Below are positions 40,103 to 48,984 of a stretch of 64,000 nt of DNA, in pieces; the stretch's first letter is position 1; each line of letters begins with the position of its first letter. The stretch comes from Caulobacter radicis (GTDB taxonomy: Bacteria; Pseudomonadota; Alphaproteobacteria; Caulobacterales; Caulobacteraceae), in contig NZ_QDKO01000021.1 of the NCBI RefSeq assembly GCF_003094615.1, positions 119,766 through 183,765 of the forward strand, given 5' to 3'. A model generated the notes under the pieces. It saw only the letters and a list, made by a program, of their open reading frames with translations. It did no database searches and was not told the origin of the DNA. The position numbers were made by a program, and so were the translations under genes.

Positions 40103-41419
40103 CTAGATGGCCTTCTGGAGGGCCAGGGAAGCGGCGCGCTCCAGCGCGTGGATGGCGGTCTCGCCCGGCTCGATCTGGGCGACGCCGATGTCGAACTCGC
40201 ACACGAACGGGCTGCGGTCCTCGCCGGCGTCGAAGGCGGTGCAGCCGATGACGGCGGCGATCCGCTCGGCGGCGGCCTTGGCGGCGGCCAGGTTGGTGGC
40301 CGGCAGGGCCAGGGCGAAGACTTCCGGCGCCAGGCGCGCGGCGGTGTCCTCGACGCGGACCAGGCGGCCGACCATCGAGCCGATCTGCGGGATCGCGCGG
40401 TCGAGCCAGCCGTTCTGCCTGGCCCAGACGACCTCGGCCTTGTCGGCCACGCGCAGCACGCCGATCGACAGCGGACGCCCGCGCTCGCGGGCGGCGCCGG
40501 CCAGGCGGGCCAGGTGGGCGGCGAACAGGTCGCGGGTGAACAGGCCCGTGGCCGCGTCCATCAGGCCCGAGCTGCGGGCCTTCTCCAGCGCGCCGCGAAT
40601 GGCTTCGCCGCGACGATAGTTGCGGGCCAGCTCGATGACGCGGCGGGCGGTGTCGCCCTCCGGCGTCTGCGGCGAGGCCACGTCGGAGACGCCGCGATGG
40701 AACGCCTCGGACATGGTCACGTAGCTCTCGGCGTTCATGTAGAGCAGCGCCGGGATGTGGAAGAGGCGGGTGTTGCGCCGCATGCCGGCGGCGATCGACA
40801 GCGCCTCCTGCTGGTTCTCGCCGGCCCACAGCACCACCGCGTCGAAGGCCCGCTCGTGCAGGTAGTCGAAGGCGGTATAGGCGGTGAACGCGCCGACCAC
40901 GTCGGCGCCGCCGCGGGTCAGGGCGTTGGACAGGGCCAGGAACTGCGGGGCGGGCTCGCCGATGGCCAGCACGCGATAGGGGACGGCGGAGGCTTCCGGC
41001 AGGTCCAGCCGGCGGCCGCGATCGCCGAAGGTGGTCAAGCGAAGCTCGAACTCTTCCTCGGCGATGGCCGTGCGGACCAGCGATTCCAGGCGCAGCACCG
41101 CCTGCGACGGATGCAGCGGCGGCGACAGGGTCAGGTCGAAGGCGCTCTGGCCCACGTCGGTCCCCGGCTCGCCGATGGCGATCACCGGCAGGCGGCGCGG
41201 GGCGACGGCCGCCTTCAGGCGGCGAGCCAGGGTCTGGCTGTCGGGGCCGGCCGCGTCCAGGTCGACGATCACCGCCTCGATCTGCAGGTCGCCCAGCGCG
41301 GCGAGGGCGGCGTAGGGGCCGCGCGCTGTGATGGTGCGCCAGCCCAGGCGGTCCAGCCCTTCGGACAGGGGACCGGCCCGCGTGTCGTCACGCGCCACGA
41401 TCAGGATCCGGGCGTTCAC
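40103..41419 (-). CDS. popA: PopA-like c-di-GMP effector with degenerate GGDEF domain
   Basis: A 438-residue protein with two receiver domains (about 1-120 and 147-270) and a C-terminal GGDEF-type domain (about 285-438), the layout of the Caulobacter proteins PleD and PopA. The GGDEF signature is replaced by APEVF (364-368), so cyclase activity is unlikely. The upstream I-site RVED (Arg355, Asp358) that binds c-di-GMP is kept. Receiver 1 has candidate Asp55 (VIVDLDA); receiver 2 lacks the acceptor (VVLWAG). In Caulobacter, PopA binds c-di-GMP, goes to the pole and helps ClpXP degrade CtrA. GTG 41419 gives MNARILIV; GGAGA lies upstream. Confidence 0.88.
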   Translation of the reverse strand: MNARILIVARDDTRAGPLSEGLDRLGWRTITARGPYAALAALGDLQIEAVIVDLDAAGPDSQTLARRLKAAVAPRRLPVIAIGEPGTDVGQSAFDLTLSPPLHPSQAVLRLESLVRTAIAEEEFELRLTTFGDRGRRLDLPEASAVPYRVLAIGEPAPQFLALSNALTRGGADVVGAFTAYTAFDYLHERAFDAVVLWAGENQQEALSIAAGMRRNTRLFHIPALLYMNAESYVTMSEAFHRGVSDVASPQTPEGDTARRVIELARNYRRGEAIRGALEKARSSGLMDAATGLFTRDLFAAHLARLAGAARERGRPLSIGVLRVADKAEVVWARQNGWLDRAIPQIGSMVGRLVRVEDTAARLAPEVFALALPATNLAAAKAAAERIAAVIGCTAFDAGEDRSPFVCEFDIGVAQIEPGETAIHALERAASLALQKAI

Positions 41420-41606
41420 CGCCAAATTCGTTCTCCGCTGGCGCAGGCCTTCGATTCGCGAGCCAACATAGCAGAGGCGAGGGTGCGGCAAAGGGATGCG
41501 TGGTCGCAGTCTTTACCTTGTCGACAGGCGATTTCGCCTGGGCTTGCCTGACCGGGCGTCAACCGGGTCCTACTGCTTCCAACGAGATCGAAGACGGGAG
41601 GAAGCG

Positions 41607-42734
41607 ATGGGCCAGGGACCGCTGTCGGGGCTGAAGGTGCTGGAGTTCGCCGGGATCGGCCCCGGGCCGTTCTGCGGCATGCTGCTGTCGGACCTCGGCG
41701 CCGACGTGGTGCGCATCGACCGCAAGGGCTCGGGCCGCTCTTCGCCGGCCGACGTCACCGCCCGCGGCCGCCGCTCGGTGGCGCTGGACCTCAAGCAGCC
41801 CGCCGCCGTCGAGACCTGCCTGAAGCTGATGGAGACCGCCGACGCGGTGTTCGAGGGCTTCCGTCCCGGAGTCATGGAGCGGCTCGGCCTGGGTCCCGAC
41901 GCGGCATTGGCCCGTAATCCCAGGCTCGTCTACGGCCGCATGACCGGTTGGGGCCAGACCGGTCCATACGCCAAGGCCGCCGGCCACGACATGAACTACA
42001 TCGCCATCACCGGCGCGCTGGACGCCATAGGCACGGAAGACAAGCCGATCCCGCCGCTGAACCTCGTCGGCGACTTCGGCGGCGGTGCGCTCTATCTGGC
42101 CTTCGGCCTGCTGGCCGGGGTGATCCATGCCCGCGAGACCGGGCAGGGCCAGGTCATCGACTGCGCCATGAGCGACGGCGCGGCCTCGCTGATGGCCATG
42201 TTCTATGGCTTCAAGGCCATGGGCATGTGGCGCGAGGGTCGGCGGAGCAACCTGCTCGACGGCGGCGCTCACTTCTACGACACCTACCGCTGCGCCGACG
42301 GCAAGTGGGTGTCGATCGGCTCCATCGAACCGCAGTTCTACCTGCTGCTGCTGGAAAAGACCGGCATCACCGATCCGCACTTCCAGGCCCAGATGAGCCG
42401 CGAAGACTGGCCGGCCCTGCGCGAGAAGCTGGCCGCCGTCATCGCCACCAAGTCCCGCGACGAGTGGTGCGAGATCATGGACGCCACCGACGTCTGCTTC
42501 GCGCCGGTGCTGTCGATGGACGAGGCGCCGGGCCACGCCCACAACAAGGCCCGCGAGACCTTCGTCGAGGTCGCCGGCGTCGTCCAGCCCGCCCCCGCGC
42601 CGCGCTTTTCGGCCACGCCCGGCGTGATCCAGGGCCCGCCGCCCAAGATCGGGGCCGACAACGCCGCCGCGCTCGGCGACTGGGGTTTCGATCCCGAAGC
42701 CATTGCGGCGTTGGAGGCCGTGGGGGCCCTGTAG
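41607..42734 (+). CDS. CaiB/BaiF family, alpha-methylacyl-CoA racemase-like
   Basis: A 375-residue family III CoA-transferase-fold protein. His127 in [11 protein letters not shown] and Asp156 in GDFGGG match the catalytic His/Asp pair of alpha-methylacyl-CoA racemase, so epimerisation of 2-methylacyl-CoA esters in branched-chain lipid breakdown is more likely than CoA transfer. ATG 41607 has GGGAGGAAGCG directly upstream; a longer upstream reading is not supported. It is divergent from popA and followed by a family B repeat pair. Confidence 0.88.
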   Translation: MGQGPLSGLKVLEFAGIGPGPFCGMLLSDLGADVVRIDRKGSGRSSPADVTARGRRSVALDLKQPAAVETCLKLMETADAVFEGFRPGVMERLGLGPDAALARNPRLVYGRMTGWGQTGPYAKAAGHDMNYIAITGALDAIGTEDKPIPPLNLVGDFGGGALYLAFGLLAGVIHARETGQGQVIDCAMSDGAASLMAMFYGFKAMGMWREGRRSNLLDGGAHFYDTYRCADGKWVSIGSIEPQFYLLLLEKTGITDPHFQAQMSREDWPALREKLAAVIATKSRDEWCEIMDATDVCFAPVLSMDEAPGHAHNKARETFVEVAGVVQPAPAPRFSATPGVIQGPPPKIGADNAAALGDWGFDPEAIAALEAVGAL

Positions 42735-42745
42735 TCGTCCTGTGT

Positions 42746-42837
42746 GATCCTCGTCCTTCGACGAGCTCAGGATGAGGATCAAGGCGCAGGCGGCGCAGTA
42801 GAAGACCTCACCCTGAGCCTGTCGAAGGGCGAGGGTT
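42746..42837. repeat. Family B inverted repeat pair
   Basis: GATCCTCGTCCTTCGACGAG... at 42746-42780 faces CCTCACCCTGAGCCTGTCGAAGGGCGAGG at about 42806-42834. It follows the stop of the AMACR-like gene by about 12 bases. Confidence 0.8.
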
Positions 42838-42906
42838 TCGCTATCCCCGCGCAAGCTGACAACCGCGTTCAGATGCGGTTCAGGCGGCGAATCCTACCTT
42901 CGAACT

Positions 42907-43003
42907 GTGACCGGCCGCCGCGCCAACCCGTCCCTCGATGTGGCGGCCGGTTCAGGCAAGACCTGCGGAGACGCGTCGCTTTCCCTGAGGCGGCGCGTCT
43001 TTG
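42907..43003 (+). other. Two successive hairpins before the YihY gene
   Basis: GACCGGCCGCC near 42907 pairs with GGCGGCCGGTTC near 42942-42953, and AGACGCGTCGC at about 42969 pairs with GCGGCGCGTCT ending about 43001 followed by TT. The second resembles a weak intrinsic terminator. The rest of the 352-base gap 42735-43086 holds only the repeat pair and these structures. Confidence 0.5.
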
Positions 43004-43086
43004 ACCATCTGGAATAGCGCGACTTTATCGAGAGCGTCGCCGTCCAAGGGTTGCTTCACCGGACGGCCGGGGGCAGTTTCCGCCGA

Positions 43087-44037
43087 ATGCAGCCCCCCAA
43101 GGCCCCCATTCGCTGGCGAGACCTCGATCTCGACCCGATCCACTGGGTTCAGGAAATCCTTCGCGTTCTCGGCCTGGCCTTGTCCAGGCTGTGGGGGCGC
43201 GACGTCATGCTCTATGTGGGCGGCGTCTCGTTCTTCGCCCTGCTGGCGGTGTTTCCCGGCCTGGCCATCCTGATCGGGCTCTACAGCCTGCTCCTGGACC
43301 CCAACACCGCCGCCCGCCAGGCCGACGCCCTGGCCTTCATGATGCCCACCGGCGCGCGACCGATCTTCCAGAGCGAGATGCAGCGTCTGGCCCATGCGCC
43401 GGTCTACACCGTCTCTCTGCAGAGCCTCGTGATCCTGGTCATCGGCGTCTATGCCGCCCATCGCGGCTTCAAGGCCCTGCTGGCCGGCCTGTCGTTCATC
43501 CACGACGAGGAAGACCAGCGCGGCTTCTTCGGCTTCAACCTGATGGCCCTGTTCGTGCTGATCGCCGCCTTTGGCCTGCTGTTCCTGATGTCGGGGGTGT
43601 TCCTGACCTTCCGGCTGCTCTCCAGCACCCTGAACTTGAGGCCGCTGGAAGGGGTGTCGTGGATCCAGAGCGAGTGGACCTGGGCGACCATGGGCCTGAT
43701 CGTGGGCATGACCCTGATCTATCGCTACGCCATGTCCCGCCAGCCCGTCGGCTGGCGCGCCTCGCTGACCGGCGGCTTCGCGGCGGGCCTCTTCTGCGTC
43801 TTCATGTCGTGGGCCAGCGCCTTCTACGTCGAGAAGGTGGCGCACCTGGGCGCGACCTACGGCTCGATCTCGGCCGTGATCATCTTCCTGATCTGGCTGT
43901 CGTGGAGCGTGAACGCGGTGTTCTTCGGCGGCGCCCTGGCCACCGAGGTCGAGATCGCGCTGGACGAGCGGCCCCAGGCCCTGGTCGACGGCCCCAAGGC
44001 CATCGCCCTCAAGGCGCCTTCGTCACCCGAAAGCTGA
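43087..44037 (+). CDS. YihY/BrkB-family inner-membrane protein
   Basis: A 316-residue polytopic membrane protein with about six hydrophobic helices and the family motifs YVGGVSFFALLAVFPGLA near residue 45, FNLMALFVLIAAF, and IFLIWLSWSVNAVFFGGALATE near the C-terminus. The family has been called ribonuclease BN or a virulence factor in error; the true function is unknown. ATG 43087 is preferred; TTG 43051 would add 12 residues. The end overlaps the convergent TusA-like gene by 29 bases. Confidence 0.88.
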   Translation: MQPPKAPIRWRDLDLDPIHWVQEILRVLGLALSRLWGRDVMLYVGGVSFFALLAVFPGLAILIGLYSLLLDPNTAARQADALAFMMPTGARPIFQSEMQRLAHAPVYTVSLQSLVILVIGVYAAHRGFKALLAGLSFIHDEEDQRGFFGFNLMALFVLIAAFGLLFLMSGVFLTFRLLSSTLNLRPLEGVSWIQSEWTWATMGLIVGMTLIYRYAMSRQPVGWRASLTGGFAAGLFCVFMSWASAFYVEKVAHLGATYGSISAVIIFLIWLSWSVNAVFFGGALATEVEIALDERPQALVDGPKAIALKAPSSPES

Positions 44038-44239
44038 TCGCCCCAGAGGGCTGGTCCTCGACGCTTTCCAGCGTCGCGCCCAACTGGCGGGCGAAATGCG
44101 GCACGTCGATGCGCGCCAGCGGGTCGTCGGCCAGCAGGCGCACCGTCGCCCCGGCCGGCGCGTGCTCCAGCGCCCGGCGCAGGCGCAGCGTCGGCACTGG
44201 GCAGCGATGGCCGCGCGCGTCGACCTCGATGTCGCTCAC
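44009..44239 (-). CDS. TusA-family sulfur carrier protein
   Basis: A 76-residue SirA/TusA protein. The active CPxP motif is at residues 13-16 (HRCPVPT), with the family's RLRRALEHAPAGATVRLLADDPLA segment after it. TusA proteins pass persulfide sulfur in tRNA thiolation or molybdenum cofactor assembly. GTG 44239 overlaps the upstream gene's stop as GTGA, indicating coupling. It ends a three-gene run behind an rRNA methyltransferase-like and a pseudouridine synthase gene, so a role tied to RNA modification is reasonable but unproven. Confidence 0.88.
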   Translation of the reverse strand: MSDIEVDARGHRCPVPTLRLRRALEHAPAGATVRLLADDPLARIDVPHFARQLGATLESVEDQPSGAISFRVTKAP

Positions 44240-44970
44240 GAAAACACCTGCTCGGCTTCCTCTGCCGTGAGGATGCGGTGCTTGCCGGGCTCCAGGTCGG
44301 CGGGCAGGGTTATGCCGCCGATCCGCTCGCGATGCAGCGCCACGACATGGTTGCCCATGGCCGCGAACATCCGGCGCACCTGGTGATAGCGACCCTCGGT
44401 GATGGTCAGGCGGGCGGTCTTGTCGTCCACCACGTCCAACTGCGCGGGCAGCAGCGGCTTTTCCTCGCCCTCCAGCATCAGTGTCCCGCTGGCGAAGGCC
44501 TCGGCTTCCTTGCCCGACAGCGGCCGATCGAGGCTGGCCAGATAGGTCTTGGCCACGTGCCGCTTGGGCGAGATCACCCGGTGCAGGAAGTCGCCGTCGT
44601 CGGTGATCAGCAGCAGGCCCGAGGTGTCCTTGTCCAGCCGTCCAACGCTCGACAGGGCCGGGTCGCGGATCTGCCAGCGGCGCGGCAGGAGGTCGTAGAT
44701 CTTGGCCCCGTCCTCCCGGTGCGAACACACCACGCCCAGCGGCTTGTTCATCAGCAGGACCAGCGGCGCGGGCGGATCCAGCGGCACGCCGCGCACGAAC
44801 AGGTGCTGGGGCAGGTCGGCGGTCACGGCGATGCGCTTGCCGGCGTCCTTCAGCGGCACGCCGTCGAAGGTCACCTTGCCAGCCGCGACCAGGGCCTGGA
44901 CCTCGCGCCGCGCGCCATAGCCCAGATTGGCCAGCAGCCGGTCCAGCCGCGCCATCAGCGCCTTGGTCAT
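44236..44970 (-). CDS. RsuA-family pseudouridine synthase
   Basis: A 244-residue pseudouridine synthase with an N-terminal S4 RNA-binding domain (MARLDRLLANLGYGARREVQALV) and the catalytic motif GRLDKDTSGLLL holding Asp113. The C-terminal HQVRRMFAAMGNHV motif is intact. The short length and layout fit RsuA, which modifies 16S rRNA, but RluE/RluF-like activity on 23S is possible. It overlaps the upstream methyltransferase by four bases (ATGA). Confidence 0.92.
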   Translation of the reverse strand: MTKALMARLDRLLANLGYGARREVQALVAAGKVTFDGVPLKDAGKRIAVTADLPQHLFVRGVPLDPPAPLVLLMNKPLGVVCSHREDGAKIYDLLPRRWQIRDPALSSVGRLDKDTSGLLLITDDGDFLHRVISPKRHVAKTYLASLDRPLSGKEAEAFASGTLMLEGEEKPLLPAQLDVVDDKTARLTITEGRYHQVRRMFAAMGNHVVALHRERIGGITLPADLEPGKHRILTAEEAEQVFS

Positions 44971-45884
44971 TTCACGGCCTCGAGCACCTTGAAGCCTTCC
45001 TGGTCGACCACGGGCTTCACGCGGGCGAAGTGGTCGGCCAGCACCGCCTCGTAGGGCAGGTGACGGTTGGCCACCAGCCACAGCACGCCGCCCTTCTTGA
45101 GCAGGGCCGCCGCGCCGCGGATGAAGGCCTGGCCCAGCGCCTTGTCCTCGCCGCCGCCCTCGTGAAACGGCGGGTTGGAGACCACGAAGTCGAGATTCGA
45201 CAGCTCAGGCAGGCCCAGGCGGATATCGGCGTGCGAGAAGCTGACCCGCGCGTCGTCGACATTGCGTTGGGCCGCGTCCAGCGCGCGACGGTCGATGTCG
45301 ACCAAGGCCAGCTTGGTCACCTTGGGCGAAGCCAGCACCTGGTGGGCCAGCACGCCGATGCCGCAGCCCAGGTCCGCGCCGGCGCCAGAGAAGGCGGGCA
45401 GGGCCTGCATGAGGAGGGCGGTGCCGGTGTCGAGCCGATCCCAGCTGAACACGCCCGGCTGGGTCCAAAGGCCCTCACCGTCGATGCGGCGCGGCGCGCC
45501 TTCGGCCAGGGCTTCGGAGAGGCCCGTGGGCGCTTCGGGGCGAAGGGTTACGCAAATGCGGTGATGGCGGCGGGCGTCCTCGCCGATGGTGCAGCCGAAG
45601 CCCGACAGCTCCTTCTTCAGGCGCAGGCCGCCGCGATCCTTGGGCGCGGCCACGGTCAGGCGGCCGCTCGGCTTCAGGGCGCGCAGGGCCTGGGCCAGAA
45701 CATAGCGCCGTTCCACCGCGCCGGCCGGAGCCAGGACGACAAAAGTGTCCAGCGAGGCGTCGGCCAGGCCTTCCAGCGGCTGCGCGCCCGGCACGGTCGG
45801 CGCGGTCTGCACGGCGCCGCGCGGCGTCTCGATCACCTCGCGGGGAGGAAAGCCATAGACGGCGGCGGAGGCAGTGTCGGTCAT
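44967..45884 (-). CDS. RsmC/RlmG-like rRNA methyltransferase
   Basis: A 305-residue class I methyltransferase with two halves, as in RsmC and RlmG. The C-terminal half has the SAM motif ADLGCGIGVLAHQVL near residue 172 and the catalytic NPPFHEG motif used for exocyclic guanine N2 methylation. The N-terminal half (VVLAPAGAVERRYVLAQALRALKPSGRL) is the degenerate copy. The target is probably a guanine in 16S or 23S rRNA. It heads the run with the pseudouridine synthase and TusA-like genes. Confidence 0.87.
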   Translation of the reverse strand: MTDTASAAVYGFPPREVIETPRGAVQTAPTVPGAQPLEGLADASLDTFVVLAPAGAVERRYVLAQALRALKPSGRLTVAAPKDRGGLRLKKELSGFGCTIGEDARRHHRICVTLRPEAPTGLSEALAEGAPRRIDGEGLWTQPGVFSWDRLDTGTALLMQALPAFSGAGADLGCGIGVLAHQVLASPKVTKLALVDIDRRALDAAQRNVDDARVSFSHADIRLGLPELSNLDFVVSNPPFHEGGGEDKALGQAFIRGAAALLKKGGVLWLVANRHLPYEAVLADHFARVKPVVDQEGFKVLEAVK

Positions 45885-46025
45885 GAGCTAAGGATCTTGG
45901 GCCGTGGAACGCAAAGGGCGGGAAAGGGCCGTTGGTTACCTTGGGCGGGCCTCCGACGCCAGACTTTCACGCTTTGACCGCTCGCGGGCATTGCCTGGCG
46001 TGGGGCGTCGAAGCAAGCTTTGGCC

Positions 46026-46577
46026 ATGAACGCCACGGCCCTCATCCTCATCGACCTGCAGCGCGGCATGCTTCCGGAGAACACCGGGCCTCGCAACAAC
46101 CCGCAGGCCGAGGACAACGCCGCCCACCTGCTGCACGCCTGGCGGGTTCGCGGCCTGCCGCTGGTCCACGTGCGCCACATGAGCCGCTCGCCCGAGGGCT
46201 CGTTCTGGCCGGGCTCGTCCAACTGTGAGTTCCAGCCGCGCTTCGAGCCCCTGCCGTCCGAACACCGGATGGAGAAGAACGTGCCCGACGCCTTCGCCGG
46301 CAGCGGCCTGGAACGATGGCTGCGCCTGCGCGACGTGCATCACCTTGTCGTGGTCGGCGTGGCCACCAACAACTCGGTCGAGGCCACCGTCCGCGCCGCC
46401 GCCTGCCTGGGATTCGACGTCGCGGTACCGGGCGACGCCTGCTTCACCTTCGACAAGGCCGACCTGGAAGGCGTCGTTCGCGACGCGGCCGAATGGCACC
46501 TGATGAGCCTCTCCAACCTCGACGGCGAATACGCGGTGGTCACGCGGACGGACGAGATCCTGGCGAGGCTGGGGTAG
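46026..46577 (+). CDS. Isochorismatase-like hydrolase with Ser at the nucleophile position
   Basis: A 183-residue protein of the isochorismatase/cysteine hydrolase fold. Asp10 (LILIDLQ) and Lys84 (EKNVPDAF) of the triad are present, but the expected cysteine in the motif before VEAT is Ser117 (TNNSVEAT). The cis-peptide region VGVAT is intact. Relatives hydrolyse nicotinamide, ureidomalonate or similar amides. ATG 46026 is chosen; TTG 46020 is two codons earlier. It is divergent from the RsmC-like gene. Confidence 0.87.
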   Translation: MNATALILIDLQRGMLPENTGPRNNPQAEDNAAHLLHAWRVRGLPLVHVRHMSRSPEGSFWPGSSNCEFQPRFEPLPSEHRMEKNVPDAFAGSGLERWLRLRDVHHLVVVGVATNNSVEATVRAAACLGFDVAVPGDACFTFDKADLEGVVRDAAEWHLMSLSNLDGEYAVVTRTDEILARLG

Positions 46578-46585
46578 AACGTAAA

Positions 46586-46806
46586 ACCCTCTCTCATCGA
46601 GAGAGGGAGGGGCCCACGCCAAAGGCGTGGGAGGGTGAGAGGTTACACCCTCCCAGAACTAGGCACGGTCGTTTGGCTGGTCAGTTTGAATATTCGAGCC
46701 GCCTGGACAGGACCGCGCAAAGGGCGTGTTTCCGGCTGGCGCTGAAACCTCTCACCCTCCCACCGCTTCGCGGCGGGCCCCTCCCTCTCTCAAAGAGAGA
46801 GGGTTC
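46586..46806. repeat. Family A-like inverted element
   Basis: CCCTCTCTCATCGAGAGAGGGAGGGGCCCACGCC-AAA-GGCGTGGG at about 46590-46633 is mirrored near 46750-46806 by CCTCTCACCCTCCCACCGCTTCGCGGCGG and CCCTCTCTCAAAGAGAGAGGG. It occupies most of the gap between two convergent genes. Confidence 0.8.
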
Positions 46807-46818
46807 ATATGAGGCGCC

Positions 46819-47775
46819 CTACGGCTCCCGCCGCTCCAGCAGCAGGATCTGCAGGTCCTTTTCCGGCCGCCAGTTCTTGCGGCGCACCTCGAATTGGGTC
46901 GGGCCGATCTTCTTGACGCCGTCGGCGCAGAAGCTGACCAGATTCCGCGGCGCGCCCTTGTCGACCACCAGCCGGAAGTCGCCGATCGGCTCGCTCCAGT
47001 TGCCGCCGGTGACCAGCACGTAGTCGATCCACTTCTCGATGAAGGCGCCGTCCTCGCCGCCGGCGCGCTTGACCGCCGCGACCATGCCCGGATCGACGCA
47101 GTATTTCGTCTCGGTCTCCGCGCCATAGGCGCTGCCCACCGAGGTCGCCACCGTCGCACCGACAGAAGGCGTGTAGGCGTGTTCGATCACGATCGGCTTG
47201 CCGGCGGGGAAGGCCTGTAGCCAGTGATAGGTGGTCTTCAGCACCCAGATCGGGCCCTGGTCCTCGTCGTAGAGGCCAAGCGCCTGGGCTTCCTTCAGCT
47301 TGGCCGGCGACAGGGCTTCCATGGCCTTGGTCGCCGCCTCCTGGTGCACCGCCAGCGGGATCTTGTTGGCGACCAGCCAGGCCGTGCGATCCACACCGCC
47401 GCCGAACGCCTTCTGCTCGACCTGCGCCTTCACCGGCTTGCCGTCCACCTTGGTCGAGAAGCCCAGGATGTTGGCCGGATCGTCCACCGGGATCGACACG
47501 TCGCCCATGAAGAAGCCGTCGCCGCCGATGTCGGGCATCGGGAAGGCCACCCGCAGCGTCACGTCCTTGCCGCTGGTGTTCTCGAACACGTAGCGGACCC
47601 TGACGGCCGTCGGCGAGATGTAGAGGTCCTCCGACCGCATGGCGACGGCGGTGGTCCTGGTCAGCACCAGCCCGCCGGCCGCCAGCTCGGCCGAGCTGTC
47701 GTTGGCCATGGCGGGCGCTGCGCAGGCGAGCACGGCGACGATAAGGGCTGAGCGCAGGAGGGGGCGAAAGGTCAT
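46819..47775 (-). CDS. Secreted DUF4424-type protein
   Basis: A 318-residue exported protein; ATG 47775 gives a clean signal peptide (residues 1-24, ending AMA before NDSS). The mature protein matches what I know of DUF4424: ELAAGGLVL near the N-terminus, DLYISPTAVRVRYVFEN, a MPDIGG segment and a C-terminal FRLVVDKG...KNWRPEKDL region. Family function is unknown. It lies directly beside the tRNA-Ser gene, on the same strand. Confidence 0.8.
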   Translation of the reverse strand: MTFRPLLRSALIVAVLACAAPAMANDSSAELAAGGLVLTRTTAVAMRSEDLYISPTAVRVRYVFENTSGKDVTLRVAFPMPDIGGDGFFMGDVSIPVDDPANILGFSTKVDGKPVKAQVEQKAFGGGVDRTAWLVANKIPLAVHQEAATKAMEALSPAKLKEAQALGLYDEDQGPIWVLKTTYHWLQAFPAGKPIVIEHAYTPSVGATVATSVGSAYGAETETKYCVDPGMVAAVKRAGGEDGAFIEKWIDYVLVTGGNWSEPIGDFRLVVDKGAPRNLVSFCADGVKKIGPTQFEVRRKNWRPEKDLQILLLERREP

Positions 47776-47810
47776 GTCGCCGGGATAGCACGGCCGCGAC
47801 GACGAAGAAG

Positions 47811-47900
47811 TGGCGGGCAGGGTGGGATTCGAACCCACGGTGGACTTTCACCCACGGCGGTTTTCAAGACCGCTGCCTTAAACCACTCGGCCACCTGCCC
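47811..47900 (-). tRNA. tRNA-Ser (anticodon TGA)
   Basis: On the reverse strand GGGCAGG pairs with CCTGCCC as the acceptor stem, discriminator G and an encoded CCA (TGG at 47811-47813 on the + strand). The D arm GGCCGAGTGGTTTAAGGC, the anticodon arm GCGGTCTTGAAAACCGC with TGA, a long variable arm (GTGGGTGAAAGTCCAC) and GGTTCGAATCC are all present. 90 bases including CCA, a class II tRNA. Confidence 0.97.
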
Positions 47901-48036
47901 GGAGCGGGCGGCTATATCAGCGCCCGTGCTTCGGCTCCAGAGCGATCTGTCGCAGGCATCCTTAACCAAGCCTAAAAACATCTGAACGAAGCTGAAACCA
48001 TGATGGGGGACGAACCATCCGGAGTTTTGGCGACGT

Positions 48037-48942
48037 ATGCGGCGCGAGCACAGATCTGAAATCCGGGCGCTGAAGGTCCTGGGCCTTGTGGCGCTGGGCG
48101 CCGCGGGCCTGGCCGCCTGCGCCACGCCTTCGCCGCGGCTGCCGATCGCCAAGGGCGTTCCGAAGTCCACGCCCGATCGCGAGTATCACGGCCCGCCGCC
48201 GCCCGGTTACGGCCAGGGCCTGCGCGGCACCGAAAAGCCCTATCAGATCAAGGGGATCTGGTATTATCCGAAGGCCGATCCGAACTACGACGTGGTCGGG
48301 ACCGGTTCTTGGTACGGCGAGCAGTTCCACAACCGCCGCACCGCCAACGGCGAGGTCTTCGACATGGACCTGCCGTCGGCGGCCCACAAGACGCTGCCGC
48401 TGCCGTCGATCGTCGAGGTCACCAATCTCGAGAACGGTCGCAAGATGCGCCTGCGGGTCAACGACCGCGGGCCGTTCGTCGGCGATCGCCTGATCGATCT
48501 GTCCAAGGCCGCCGCCGACGAGCTCGGCTATCGCGGCAAGGGCCTGGCCAAGGTGCGCGTGCGCTACATCGGCCCCGCGCCCAAGAAAGCCGCCGACCAG
48601 CCCCGGCGCTATGCGGCGATTCCCGCCACGCCGCCGCCGGCCGCGCCGTACCGTCCGCCGGTCGCGCCGCCGCCGCGCGAGCCCGAGATCGTCAATGTTT
48701 CCGCCCCGCCGTCCGGCGCCTATCGCGTCCAGGCCGGCAGCTTCGCCAACCGCGACAACGCCGAGCGCGCCGCCGAACGCCTGTCGGGCGCGGGCCGCGT
48801 GACGGTCGAGCCCATGGAGCGCGCCGGCGGCACGCTCTATCGCGTGCTGGTCAGCGCCGGCGACGACGAGGGCCTGGCCTGGGGCGTCCGCGACCGCGTC
48901 GCCTCGCTGGGCTTTGGCGACGCCACGGTGCTGCGGCCCTAA
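48037..48942 (+). CDS. rlpA: RlpA-like septal lipoprotein with SPOR domain
   Basis: A 301-residue lipoprotein. Lipobox LAAC places the acylated Cys at residue 28. The RlpA double-psi barrel (about 88-180) contains TGSWYGEQFHNRRTANGE and the RVNDRGPFVGDRLIDLS motif with the catalytic Asp/His region. A proline-rich linker leads to a C-terminal SPOR domain (about 228-300, YRVQAGSFANRDNAERA) that binds denuded glycan at the division septum. It stands upstream of tmk, an order known in alphaproteobacteria; dacC and metG often found between these genes are absent. Confidence 0.92.
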   Translation: MRREHRSEIRALKVLGLVALGAAGLAACATPSPRLPIAKGVPKSTPDREYHGPPPPGYGQGLRGTEKPYQIKGIWYYPKADPNYDVVGTGSWYGEQFHNRRTANGEVFDMDLPSAAHKTLPLPSIVEVTNLENGRKMRLRVNDRGPFVGDRLIDLSKAAADELGYRGKGLAKVRVRYIGPAPKKAADQPRRYAAIPATPPPAAPYRPPVAPPPREPEIVNVSAPPSGAYRVQAGSFANRDNAERAAERLSGAGRVTVEPMERAGGTLYRVLVSAGDDEGLAWGVRDRVASLGFGDATVLRP

Positions 48943-48984
48943 CCGGCTCTGGACAAGCCACGCGTTCCGGCCGATTTGAGGCCG

